Of a stretch of DNA of 64,000 nucleotides, positions 1 through 10,742 are shown in pieces. Position numbers and translations under genes: made by a program. The stretch covers positions 29,146,770 through 29,210,769 of the forward strand of contig OZ020518.1 in NCBI GenBank assembly GCA_963971425.1. Direction: 5' to 3'. Position 1 is the first letter of the stretch. The number at the start of each line of letters is the position of its first letter. Source of the DNA: Bryoerythrophyllum caledonicum. Its lineage: Eukaryota > Streptophyta > Bryopsida > Pottiales > Pottiaceae. The notes under the pieces are model-generated. The model was not told the DNA's origin, searched no databases, and was given only the letters and a program-made list of their open reading frames with translations.

Positions 1-1055
1 GAGGTATTTTTGGCGTCACCGGGACCGCCTACCCCGTTGGCACCATAGCGGTAGACGTCATAAAGGAAAAAGTAACGACAATTATTCTGTTAGTGGTCCT
101 ATTGAGGACAACGGTGGCGATGCTCTTAGTCCATACAAAAGCTTCCAGAAAAGTTAATCAGAGCAAAGCTGGCAGTTATTGGCGTACTCAAGTGCGGAGT
201 ACATACTTACTCACGTACTCAATAGCTCGTACTCAAGTACATGAGTATGCACGTACTCACGTACCTGTGGCTGATTTTATCTTATTTTGTTTTGATTTTT
301 CAAATAAAAATATTGAATCCAATCAAAATCATTTTTTTTAAATTTAAGAGCAACAGGGTTCATTAGCTATCGATTACTTAGTATGTTTGCAAATGTGAGA
401 ACTATTCATTTTTGTTCTAGGCACTATGAAAAGTGCAGTGAGAAGCAAGTGAAAGCCTTAATTGAAGGATACAAAAAGCAGTTCTCAAATTGGTGGTAGA
501 TGAAAAAAAATGTTGGGATTAGTCTATTGAAAAATAACACTAACATAGACTTAAAAGACAAAAGTCAACTTGTGAAGGGCGTGCAAATTAGAAAAAAAGA
601 TTTGCACCCTTGCTTTGTTACATTTATTTGATTGGTTGAAATTTAAAATTATAAAGCAAAAAATAAAATTTCTAGCATTATACTGTAGTTCTTTGCTTCT
701 AATTACTATTGGTTCCATACTATAATGAAACATAATTCTCATTTCACCAAGTTTACTTTTTGAAATAATTATAATTTTATTAATAGATTTTTTTCATTAT
801 AATGAAATAATTTTAGTTAACTTTTTTGTTTTGATCATTAGCTTAAGTTTTATGTAGCTACAAGCTTAAACTTGTATCTATCTTATATTTTTTTTGGAGA
901 TTTCTACTGTGCTTAAAAATATGTAACAACCTTGAGGGCTTATTATATACACAAATTTATATACCTCATGTCATATGAAAATGACATATAGGAGTTACAA
1001 AATTAAAAAATTTACCATGTGAGTCCCACTCCGGAGAGATAATTTTTGTGAGTAG
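1..1055. other. Intergenic, no gene seen
   Basis: No reading frame here resembles a protein I know. The DNA is AT-rich. The octamer CGTACTCA occurs four times within 77 bases (183, 214, 228 and 252), with further GTAC-containing variants between the copies, so a small diverged direct-repeat cluster is present. Function unknown. Confidence 0.5.
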
Positions 1056-1080
1056 TACACTAAAGATGGCATTTAGTGTA
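1056..1080. repeat. Hairpin, left copy of a 25-bp inverted pair
   Basis: Positions 1056-1080 form a 9-bp stem (TACACTAAA / TTTAGTGTA) around the loop GATGGCA. The exact reverse complement of all 25 bases occurs at 5656-5680. Several further ACACTA/TAGTGT motifs lie nearby (1080-1150), which resembles the subterminal repeats of a DNA transposon. No complete element could be delimited. Confidence 0.75.
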
Positions 1081-1174
1081 ATGGTACAAATAGTGTAATT
1101 ACTAACTACCCTAGTACACTATTCGTGAACAAGTTGGCAATTAGTGTTAGCCGCCATTGTCATTTATAATAACC

Positions 1175-1363
1175 CCCAATCATCCACCTACCTTAGTACA
1201 CTATTTCTAAAACAATTAACAATTAGTTTTAGTCCCCAATCATCCACCTACCTTACTACATTATTTCTAAAACGATTGATTATAAGTTTTAATTCCCAAT
1301 CAACCACCTACCTAGCACATAAATTTATTAAGAAGTTCAAAAAAATTTATATACACCCCCAAT
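1175..1363. repeat. 60-bp tandem repeat, about 3 copies
   Basis: The string CCCAATCA (with CCACCTACC just after) recurs at 1175, 1235, 1295 and, spaced slightly wider, at 1358. The first three units are 60 bp apart and share an interior with CTATTTCTAAAACNATTNA and AGTTTTA. They are diverged by point changes. No coding role is apparent. Confidence 0.8.
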
Positions 1364-2113
1364 CAACCGCCTATCGGCCGTTATGCATTTATTCTCCTCG
1401 TCTCATCCTCAATCTCATCCCTTTATCTTCTCATTTCCAACTCTTCTCATTGTCATTATCTTATCTTCTCATTCTCATTATCTTCCCAACCTTGGTGAAT
1501 GGCTTTGCATTGCAATTTGTTGTTTGTCTGAGGTTAGAACCGTGGAGCGTAGCTGACTGGAGAAGGTCTGGAGAAGCCATTTGAGCATCTGAAGCATTCA
1601 TTTGGTGAACCACATTTTTTTTCTCTGGAATTTGCGTTCCGAATTTTTCTCTAACATATGGGTTCACTCCACGCGGAGGCTTCGTAACTCGTAAGCCTCG
1701 TAACTTATACTCCGGACTCATCCATCCAACCACAAATCCACCAGCCGCGAATGCAGACATTGACTAAAAAATTTCCCACGAATCCAGGCTTAGCGCGTTC
1801 GAGTAGTCTGTCAACGTCTGTGGAGTCAGAGAATCAGAGCAGTAAGCTCTGGAAATTAATTGGAGTCAGCATGTCAGCCAGCGAGTCAGATAACGAGCGA
1901 GCCAGCAAATCGCAGTCAGCGCGTCCAAGCAGTCAGCCCCACCTGTCAGCCATGTCATCCACACCATCAACCGATCAGTCAGCCGCGGGATCCGCGCAGC
2001 CAGCCCCCTCACCAAGCCGGGCCCCTAGACACAGTTGGGCCCCTACCCACAGGTACGTATTACGCGCATGAATAGAAAGCATACTCTAATAGAATCGAAG
2101 ATACTAAGACAAG
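1364..2113. other. Intergenic, low-complexity stretches
   Basis: Positions 1391-1490 are a pyrimidine-rich run with repeated TCTTCTCATT-like words. Positions 1860-2000 contain many GTCAGC/CAGTCAGC words. Open frames through the latter are Ser/Gln/Pro-rich and look like products of composition. I see no supportable gene. Confidence 0.5.
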
Positions 2114-3636
2114 TTGTCGTTGCTTGCAAGAATGGGGACCGTCCCAACTCAACGCCAATTGCGCTCCTTAGAGCAAGTCTCCACCATCCAGACCCGTCAA
2201 AGCATGGTTGCATGGATGGTGGAAGACGAGTCCCTCCATAGCCATAGGAGCTTGTATTCCCAACTCTCAAAGCCTTTCCAGAACATTTTAGAGCGCAAAG
2301 TGCTACCAACATTGTCAGGGCAGCACGCTGATGGGCTCTTTGGGAGTCAATATTACCCCCAGGAAATTCCAATTCCACAACGCCAATTTCTTTTACGCAT
2401 AGTAATTTTGGCAAGAGAAAACAAGTTCTCACCAAAGCCAAGAGTGGACGGGGGCCAAAGCCATCAGAATGGGTCCAATGGTTGCACCCAATACTTCTCC
2501 AATCATTCGAGGTGTACAAGAATGCCAAGGTAAAATTTCTTCCGTTATCCTCATTGAATTAGCACTTTCCGTGCTTTTATCACATAAATCGCCATATGCC
2601 GCTCAATCTAGAGACCCTAGAGATGATAGGCTTTTAATCGAAAAATCAATCATTCATGGATATGTCATTTTATGGATATTAACAATATAGTTTTATTATC
2701 ACAAAGAGGTTGTTCAACTTGTAGCCCAGAAAAGGAAACTCAAATTGAGATTAATACGGCTTATCATTTGAGACTTTTGCAACGAGGGTTTCAATCGGAT
2801 ATATTGGATGAGAGTCTCATTGAAAACCTTGATGAACACATTTTACCATTAATATGGATAATGGTAAAACTCTAGGTTTCCGTGGAGAGACCACCGTAAA
2901 ATACGCACGTATTGTTGCGGGAGGAGAGGCAATAACCATGGTTGTGGGAATCTCGAGAGGACGTAGAGCAATAATAGAAATGCCTATGTTAATATTTAAT
3001 AATGACAATAGTAATTATCCTATTCGTGATTAAGAAGACCCCATTTTTAGAGTTTGTTACCGTACGGGTCCGAAAGGATGGATGGATCAAGCCATTTTTT
3101 TGCAATGATTTGAAGAACCTAGGGCATATCAACCGGACATACATAATCGTACAAAATACATTTTTGTAGATAATTGTTCAGACCACAACATGACCGCTAG
3201 ATTAACGGCCATTTTAGCTCAAAAAAGAACCGTATTAAAATACCTACCTCCATGTGCCACTCACCTTTGCCAATCGGCGGATACTTTCGTGATTTCAAAA
3301 ATCAAGGACACGTGGACAAGGTGGTGGGAATTAAAAAAATCGGAGCTCATTCAACAAAACGCTTGGCAAAATAATCCTCATGGCGATGGTCAATTTTCCG
3401 TTATACTTTCTAATCCAAGAAAAATATTTTTTCTTCAATTAGTTGTTGATGCAATTGAAGACGTTAATTGTTTAGTAGATAACAACAATATGACTTTTGC
3501 TAGAAAATCCATGATTAGATGTGGATTAGCTATGGTTTAGATGGTACATGGAGTACTAACCAATTATTTGCACATCTTCAAGATATTATAGCAAAAAACC
3601 ATCAATTCTTTGAAGGTTTAGAAGTGCCAAATTAGC
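2114..3636 (+). pseudogene. Decayed pogo/Tigger-type DDE transposase
   Basis: This is the remnant of a DNA transposase of the DDE_1 (pogo-like) family. The clearest part is one frame from about 2854 to 3540. It contains NMDNGKTLGFRGE (first Asp at 2857-2859), VAGGEAITMVVGIS, a CYRTGPKGWMDQ block, VDNCSDHN (second catalytic Asp at 3169-3171) and LPPCATHLCQSAD, which matches the LPP.TTHLLQPLD signature of the family. In-frame stops near 3031 (TAA) and 3106 (TGA, probably from Trp) and a frame change at about 3540 break it. The C-terminal tail continues in another frame to a stop near 3636. The N-terminal part (2114-2850) is in several frames and its DNA-binding domain is not recognisable. The terminal inverted repeats of the original element were not found. 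The family call is firm; the 5' boundary is uncertain. Confidence 0.75.
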
Positions 3637-3649
3637 AATAGGCATATTA

Positions 3650-4450
3650 ATGTATATATACGTATTTTCTTACAATGAACTTGCAATTTTTTATTTTTGA
3701 ATAATTGTATATATTTTATGTATATTTGATGTATATGTAGTATATAGTTGATGTGAATTTGATGTAAATTTGATGTATATTTGATGTATATTTGATGTAT
3801 ATTTTATGTATATTATCTATATTTCATAAATGTTTAGTTTATATATTTATATTTGATGAATGTTTACTAAATATCTAATGAACATTAAATTCCTATTTAC
3901 TAAAAATTTAAATAATTTTTGAATGAATATTTAATGAATATTTTAAGATTACAATGATTATCAATGAATATTTAGTTAAAATATAATATTAAAATAATAG
4001 TTGATATTTAAATAATATGTAATGTATGCTTATTTAATACTTCATTAGTATGTAAATAGTATTCAAATATATAAATGATAATTTATGAATATTCAATGAA
4101 TATACTATGAATATTTAATAAATATTCAATGAATGATTCATGACTATTTTTGAATATTTTTGAATATTTAATGAATACATAATTAAATTTTTATTTATAT
4201 TTCATGAATATGTAAGGAATATTTAATGAATATTTGATGAATATTTAATTAATATTTGATTCAGAGTCACTTAATATTTAATTAATATTTAAATGATATT
4301 CAGCTAGTATTTAATATATATTTAATAAATATTTAATTAGTATTTAGTTAATATGTAACTCATACTTAATGAATATTTAATGAATATGTAGTTGGTATTT
4401 AATGAATATAGATTGTATATCATGATTTTTATGAATATTCATATGTTTTC
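3650..4450. repeat. AT-rich degenerate minisatellite
   Basis: About 800 bp is built of short variants such as TTTGATGTATA (clustered at 3728-3810) and AATGAATATTTAATGAATA (4080-4420). Units are 10-20 bp, poorly conserved and almost free of G/C. It abuts the 5' end of the Helitron at 4455. Confidence 0.8.
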
Positions 4451-4454
4451 AAAA

Positions 4455-5026
4455 TCTACTTATATAATAGGCGTCAATGTCTGTCCGTCCGCCGCTCCCA
4501 GTCACATGACCTTTGGAATTGCCATTTGAATCAAATGTGCCTTTTGAATTGAATGTGAACTTTGAAAGAATCCTCCATATGTGCCCTTTGGAGGAATCCT
4601 TTATAGTGCCCTTTTATTCAAATTTGGCTTATTGAGTTTTGAAATTGTATTATGTATCAAAAATAGAAAAATAAAACCATGATTTCCAACATATTGAAAC
4701 TACACAATGTACTACCTCGGGTACATAAAATAAATGATAGTTATCTAAAGACAATAACACGTATATAAAATAAATAATGGATATTTAAAGTGAATAGTAG
4801 GTATATATAGTACATAATGCATGTAAAATGGGTAAATTTTATTTTTGCATTTACATATGTTTATTTAACTTGGGATTGCCCCAGTCAGTTGATGACAACG
4901 GGGAATGGACTTGATTCGATTTAGATTCGATTTGAGCTTATAGGTTTAAAAATACAAAACATGCAAACGTAACTTTAACACACCACCCTCCACTCTACCG
5001 GTCGGGACGACGGGTACCAACCCTAG
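4455..5026 (+). mobile_element. Non-autonomous Helitron, 572 bp
   Basis: The element begins with TCTACTTATATAATAGG, directly after an A, followed by a GTCTGTCCGTCCG run typical of plant Helitron 5' ends. It ends GGGTACCAACCCTAG followed by T, i.e. the CTRR 3' terminus of Helitrons, inserted between A and T with no target duplication. It has no coding capacity. A second Helitron with the same terminal grammar lies at 46125-46508. The call rests on termini only; a RepHel protein is absent. Confidence 0.75.
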
Positions 5027-5655
5027 TATCATATAATACTTTTGTATATTTGTAAGTTTTGTGAATATTTAATTTTTATATCTATTCATTTATCATGATC
5101 CATGATTATTTAATGTTTTTTTTTTTACCAATTTCATTATTTAGTATTTATTATTTTAGTATTTAATATTATACTTAAAGAACATTTATTGTATGTTTGT
5201 TTATTTAGCATTTATTTATTTATTATTTATTTTATATCTATGTTTTTTTAATTTTCCAATATTTCATTCTTCTCTCACTTTCCTTGGAATTCCAATTTCT
5301 TATTTTTCCTATCTTATATTTGCAAATTCATTTCCTTCAATATGCGCATTCTATTTTTTTTCTACTTTTGGGATTTCTTTTTTGTTCCATATTCACGTTA
5401 TATTTTTCCAATCTTTTTTTTGCAAATTGTTTTTTTCTTCAATGCATTCGTAACCTTTTTTACTTTGATGCTCGAAATCTGCACGTAATCATTTTCTATG
5501 TTTCATACACTAAATGTCCACATGTAAAAAAACCTAAGTTCCACTATTTACTAGAATTGACATTTAGTGTAATAGTTGACATTTACTGAATAGTTTTGTC
5601 ACTACACTAATTGTAAAGATGACAATTAGTGTATGGGTTCGCATTTAGTGTCCAC
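5027..5655. other. T-rich intergenic DNA
   Basis: Mostly T-rich on the plus strand (5200-5460), giving hydrophobic-looking chance frames. From 5560 onward there are several ACACTAA/TTAGTGT words in both orientations leading into the inverted repeat at 5656. No gene is supported. Confidence 0.55.
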
Positions 5656-5680
5656 TACACTAAATGCCATCTTTAGTGTA
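5656..5680. repeat. Hairpin, right copy of the 25-bp inverted pair
   Basis: This is the exact reverse complement of 1056-1080, with loop TGCCATC in place of GATGGCA. More TAGTGT/ACACTA words flank it on both sides (5560-5690). The pair brackets a 4.6-kb interval that holds the pogo remnant and a Helitron. Confidence 0.75.
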
Positions 5681-5800
5681 ATTGTCGGTCTTGCTATAGT
5701 AGTTTGGGTCATGGCACCACGGCCTTGGTGTAGTAGTTTGGATCATGGCACATCAGTGAGGTGGTTGTAAATTAAAATCCCCATGGTGGTGTGGTGCCTA

Positions 5801-5827
5801 CCACCATAGTCCACCGGACTATGGTGG
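5801..5827. repeat. Perfect 12-bp-stem hairpin
   Basis: CCACCATAGTCC at 5801-5812 pairs with GGACTATGGTGG at 5816-5827 across the loop ACC. Just upstream, a diverged direct repeat of GTAGTTTGG.TCATGGCAC occurs at about 5699 and 5736. Function unknown. Confidence 0.8.
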
Positions 5828-5924
5828 GGTCTTAAGACCTCGTTGTATGGGTACCCAAAAAGACCTTGGGGGGAATGACATGTCGGTTGTCTCTAAGGCA
5901 CTTAGTGTATGGAAGCACTTAGTG

Positions 5925-6066
5925 TAGAAAAGTGTTTACCCCTCAAAAAGGAGAAGTAATTCTATTACACTAACCAATGTCTCGTGGCCATAGGCATAGT
6001 GAAGAGAATGAACAAACACTATATTCATGCAGGTCTCCTTTGGGGACCGGAGTTCTTCTTCTTCGT
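5925..6066 (+). mobile_element. LINE 3'-end remnant, plus strand
   Basis: This stretch aligns in sense orientation with the 3' UTR of LINE A and LINE B: a GTGT.TACCC word, then ACACTATATTCA, then a hairpin (GGTCTCC 6032-6038, loop TTT, GGGGACC 6042-6048) and a (TTC)4 tail ending near 6066. It is therefore a third member of the same LINE family, extremely 5'-truncated, or a SINE that borrowed the LINE tail. The 5' limit is approximate, and no target duplication was identified. Confidence 0.65.
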
Positions 6067-7122
6067 CTTGCAGTTGAACGTTGTTCTTCCTAAGAACATC
6101 GTTCAAGTCAAGAGGCGTGACAACAAAGTGGGTATTACAAAAACGAAAGATGAATGAATGTTGCTTTCAAGAGCAATGAAAACTTGCCAGTTGTACTTGG
6201 TTGGCTATACCAGTTCACCTGCTTAGCTAATATGCATCTTTGTCAATCTTAAGGTAGAACAATCGTAAGGTAGGTCAAGCTTATCTACGTGTGTGGAGAT
6301 TTTGTGCATCTACTTTGGAGCTTTTTATTTTTTAGAATTTTACTTTATGACACTTTTCATTTTCACTAAAAAAATATTATAAAAAATATTATTATATACT
6401 TTACAACACTATATATTTACCACATCATTCATCTCATAAAAGTTTAGAAGAAGATCCTATGGTTACATTCTAAAAATTGTTTTGACAACTGGATACAAAG
6501 ACAATACAAAGATCAATATCAATACAATTGGGTTGTTTATTTCGTCAGAATTGGTGTATATGCAATTGGATTGTCTATTTCCTCAGAATTGGTGTACATG
6601 ATTCAGAAGTTTCTCAGCTCATTTGTGGGTGATAGAGCATCTGTATGGAGTAATTTTGGATGACTCGTTAGCTTGGCATATTTGGTTTTATATGTTGTCT
6701 ACTTTGGTTTTTGATGGAGTATTCAATAGTATCGGAGCTGAATTTGGCCATGTTTGGTCAAGGTAAAATCTGAGATGCCTATGTGGTTTGCAAAATCTTC
6801 ATTCATTGTTTTGAACTATATTGTATAAAGATTGATGTCTCTTCGTTGATGATGATCTTATGCTAACATTTACTCCATATTTTTACGCTTTGCAGACTTT
6901 TTAGAATGTTAAAGTCAACAATCATATAATCTATGTACAAAGTAGACATGCCTACACTCCCAATTTTTTCTATACATAAGATTGAATTTTGTATGCTTTC
7001 TACTAGAAGAATAGAACAACAATATATTCTCATATGCAATTGTTTACTTTATTAAGGACTATCATTGACCCGTTGGGGACAACGGGGGGCCGACTGGTCA
7101 CTTGTAAATCCATTGGTCAATG
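6067..7122. other. Intergenic, no gene seen
   Basis: An imperfect inverted repeat (TTGAACG..GTTCTT / AAGAAC..CGTTCAA) sits at about 6073-6106. A 38-bp direct repeat starting CAATTGG occurs at 6525 and 6563. Otherwise the DNA is AT-rich and without a recognisable gene up to the LINE A target site. Confidence 0.5.
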
Positions 7123-7135
7123 CGTAAGTCATGTA
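7123..7135. repeat. LINE A target-site duplication, left copy
   Basis: CGTAAGTCATGTA at 7123-7135 is repeated exactly at 49976-49988. The left copy directly abuts the (GAA)4 run, i.e. the (TTC)n 3' tail of minus-strand LINE A. The right copy directly follows its 5' end. This pair delimits LINE A as a full-length insertion. Confidence 0.9.
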
Positions 7136-7578
7136 GAAGAAGAAGAACACCAGACCCCTATGGGTTGGCGTGAATATAGTGTCCGTTCAACCTACCCTTG
7201 ATGATATGCCCACAGGACATAACAACAGTGGTATAGGACTACTAACCCCTCTCAGGGTGGACACTGTATAATAGAAACCAAGAACCAGTACACTGTAAAG
7301 TGATTGTTTGGGGTGTATCTGTTGTATAAAAGTAGAAGGTTGGTTTCGTTGGTCGTCACATTGTTGACATTGCCAGGTTGTTTGGAAAATACATGGTTGT
7401 GTTGTAGCGGTGGTCCGGGTTCGGTTCCTGTTGTTCTCGTTTGAGCATCGTTACGATCATCCGGCGCTATCGAGCTAGAGGGGCAGGAAATTCCAACAAC
7501 TTGGGCCCCTATATTGTGACAAGGTTACTATTATAAATAAAGGTGGTTATATTTCACTACTTTTTTGAATAGTTGGAT
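7136..7578 (-). other. LINE A 3' UTR with terminal hairpin and (TTC)4 tail
   Basis: In sense orientation the 3' UTR follows the ORF2 stop at 7579-7581. It ends in a stem-loop at 7148-7170 (outer stem CGCCA / TGGTG with G:U) followed by (TTC)4 and the target duplication. The last 150 bp are clearly related to the LINE B 3' UTR and to the plus-strand remnant at 5925-6066. There is no poly(A) tail. Confidence 0.75.
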
Positions 7579-10145
7579 TTATGGTGGTTGTACGCCTGTT
7601 GGTAGTGGCTCTCCGCTTTCTATTTTTCTTTTGTGTAATATTATGGACATGGCATGGTGTATAGCAATTGTGTTCATTTCTCAAAATGTATTTTTTATAA
7701 GTTTCTTTGGTATTTTGAGTTTGGTTTTTAGGATTTTCATAGGAGGGGTGTATGTAGATGCTCTAGCACCTGCTGTAATTACTATTAGTGGTTCAACTAT
7801 CCAACCTTTGTTGATAATATCGTTGATGAGAGGTTGGTATTTTTCTATCTTTCTCTCAATGGTATCTGGTGAGAATCTGTCATTACAGTATGTGAATTCT
7901 ATAAATTGTACCTTTAAATTGATGTTGGGAGATGTAGGGGGGTTTGATTGGTAGGATAGTCCTTTTATGCACAGTAGGTCTGGTTTTAGTCGTGCATTAC
8001 ATTGGCATCTTTGTTGTACGCATGTACATGGTAATAGCCATGGAGGGACTGTATTCTCTGGTGGTTTATCATTACATGTGCCCGCATTCATGAGGGTATA
8101 ACATCTTGAATTTTTTGATGAGACTAGTAGTTTTTTAATTTCCCAAACTGTTTTATTGTGTCTTTTTGTTTTAAGCGCATGTACATGGTGTTGCTTGCAT
8201 TTTAGCAGTACATGTAACCATGTGTCTAGATCTTGGGAGTCGCATATTGAGCATGTGATTGATGGATATAATTCTCTGCCAAAAAATAGTTGTTTTCTAG
8301 CATTGCCCATATATTGACCATGTATTAGTTTTAGGAGGCATGTTTTTTGGGAGTCTGTTACCTGTTTATTAGTCCAAAATTCATTGGATAGTTTATCGTC
8401 AATGTCAGTGTTACTTATCCATTTATTTATATTGGGGAAATTTGTTGCAATGTCTGTTAAGTTATGTTCTTTGTCATATTTAATAATATGCTTTTCAAAG
8501 AATCTTATAGGGCCTTTATCTGGGGTTTCGTCCATAGAATGCCACCAGTCTCTCTGAAAGTAATATGGTGTAGAATGTGCAAATTCATGTGGTAGGGTTG
8601 CATTGTGGTAATCTTTGTCTCTACCTTGTTTCGCTAGTTCGTCAGCTTTTTCGTTGCCATCTATATTTGCGTGAGCTTGTACTTTGTACAATGATATAGG
8701 TTGTGTTCTTTGTTGCAAAAGTGTTACTATATCTTGTAGAATGGTTTTGTTTGAGAGGTTATTATGTTGGGTGGGGTGTTTGAGTTGTGTTTGGATATTG
8801 TACAGGCCATTTAAACAGTCTGTGAAAATGTTGCAGGTTCATTAGGGTCTTTGGAGGTAATAATTTGTAGGGTTGTGTATATTGCCATTATTTCAGCTCT
8901 AAATATGTTTTGTAAACCTGGGAGTCTTATGGCTAGTTCTATATTTTTGGATTGATTGTATATTCCATATCCTGCAGTTTCACGAGTCCAATGATCGCCC
9001 ATATCTTGTGGTGGGAGAAATGAGCCATCAGTATAGTAGCAGTATTGTGATAAGAATTTGGGTTGTTTATCATTTATGAAGTTAGGAATTGTTGTTGTAT
9101 TGTAGTTTGTGACTAAGTTGTCTGTTGGATATGTGAGTGTGTTCTATTCTTTGCTTTTGTTAACTTGTGTATTTAGTTGTGTTGGCGGGGCAATTTCTAT
9201 GTATGGTTGAGGGATTTGGAGTTTGTTAAAAATTGTGGTTAGGGCCGTGATTTGTTCATTATTTCCAACACTGGTGTTTTTATGGTGTACACATAATATG
9301 TGAAGAGCAGAAGGTTCTATTCGTGTTTTAGTAAAATCGGGTGGTTTTGTTGGTTCTTTATATGTTATTGTATCTGCTGGTATATATGTAACAACATGTG
9401 TGTCTGGATAGGGGCCTTTATGTGGTGTTAGGTTATGGTACCAGTTGTTGTCGAGAGTAGTTATTATGGTAATGGTGTCTGGATTGTTTTCTGCTGCAAG
9501 TCTAGCCCAGTGTATAGCTTCTTGGGTATCTGTTTTGTTATGTGGGTGAGCATAGCCTATTCCTTTCCATTTGTAAGAAAATGCTTGTCCCATAGATCCA
9601 AAAATGTTGTCTCTTTTAAATGGTGAGTAAAACTTATCTATTTGAGTGGAGCAAGTTACTGGTGAGGAAAAATACGTGTGAGTTATATTGAAAGATGTTA
9701 TGATGTGGTCAAGTAATATTTTGGCAAAGAGTAATGTGCAAGTTTAAGTGGGTCGGTTTTTGGAATTCTATATTTGTATCTTTGGTATAGCCATATTATT
9801 TCTGTTTCAAATGGTTGTGTAGGAGGTGTTAATCCGTGTGGTGAATCTTTTGCTTTGGAGTATTGGTTCCATAGCCATTTTAGTCTGGTTATAGGTATAG
9901 TCATGAGGTGCTTGCCTATTTCATTGTAAAGGTGTGCCGTTTCATCTTTTATTTGTATGGTGTTTTGGTTGGTGTTGATATCTTTTGAGGGATTGCATTC
10001 ATTTACATTGATATGTATAAGGGGGAGGGGCATGGTTGGAAGTATGTATCTTGTATCTCGGGTTTGTTCTTCTACAAAATGGGTATTTATTAAATTTCTA
10101 TAATGTGTATGTTGTTTTGTGGTGTAATATTGAGCAAGCAAGGAG
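7579..10145 (-). pseudogene. LINE A ORF2, 3' part: RNase H and Cys/His domains
   Basis: This is the C-terminal third of the LINE A ORF2 polyprotein. It resumes directly at the GGAG duplication (10142-10145) of the TIR element and continues the frame interrupted at 40684. Homology to LINE B is collinear throughout. The RNase H region (about 9050-8630) shows AGYGIY, AEIMAIY and HANIDGNEKADELAKQG. It is followed by a zinc-knuckle-like CSIC...HVLLKC segment (about 8250-8200). A TGA at 7681-7683 is premature: the frame continues homologous to LINE B to TAA at 7579-7581. Frames change near 9600, 9140 and 8750, so the copy is dead. The role by homology is removal of RNA during target-primed reverse transcription. 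Confidence 0.85.
10142..10145. repeat. 4-bp target duplication of the TIR element (left)
   Basis: GGAG at 10142-10145 directly precedes the left TIR, and GGAG at 40684-40687 directly follows the right TIR. Deleting the element with one GGAG copy makes LINE A ORF2 continuous in frame, with the residues across the joint aligning gap-free to LINE B (NTSLLAQYY against NTEKLKQYY). Confidence 0.85.
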
Positions 10146-10176
10146 AACACACAATTAAGCAATTATGCACTTGGCC
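10146..10176. repeat. Left terminal inverted repeat (31 bp)
   Basis: It starts AACACACAATTAAGC and ends GCACTTGGCC. Compared with the right TIR (40653-40683, read in reverse) only one base differs (A for G at the sixth position). Inside it, AAGTGCACT is also shared by both ends, after a 6-bp insertion in the right end. GCACTTGGCCAAGTGC (10167-10182) is a perfect 16-bp palindrome straddling the inner border. Confidence 0.9.
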
Positions 10177-10742
10177 AAGTGCACTGGTTGTAGGTAGAAA
10201 GCCGCAAGTTATTTGCTCACAACTTTTTTTTAAATCAAAATTTGGCAAAAGTTTAGAATGTTTTTTGTCAAATTTTTTGGTGTTCGTCGTGTCATACCTT
10301 GGCATCTTCATGTTCATATCAGTAATATATTTTTTACATTTGCTACCTTTTTTTAGAAAATATATGATATCTAATCTAGTTTACAAATCCTACTACAAAA
10401 TTATAATCATGTGCCCAAAGAGATTATATATTTGTTATGAGTTATTATAGGATTTTAGAGTAGTGCACTACAAATACAATGTGTAAAAGATACAAAAATA
10501 TATATGCAATTTCCTAAGACAGTGTAAAGTACCTCACTGTATTTTATAATGCAAAAACATACATAATCAAGCAATTCCACACTATCGGTGAGGAATTCTA
10601 AAATCAAACATATCATGTGGGCCACCCAATATATAAATATATACCACCCACCGAACGATAGACACATCTCAAACTGCAGTATACTAACGTATTTGCCACC
10701 TAAACTACGTGCATGCTCTATTATAGTATATAGCTCCAGGGC
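10177..10742. other. Subterminal noncoding region of the TIR element
   Basis: AT-rich DNA between the left TIR and the end of gene 1. The gene 1 frame happens to stay open from the TGA at 10743 down to about 10455, but the translation there is Cys/Ile/Tyr-rich and unlike the upstream protein, so it is treated as noncoding. Confidence 0.5.

Noticed and set aside
7681..8718. A complete separate gene for an RNase H-like protein
   Set aside because: It is the C-terminal part of LINE A ORF2, collinear with LINE B, and only looks separate because of stops and frame changes.
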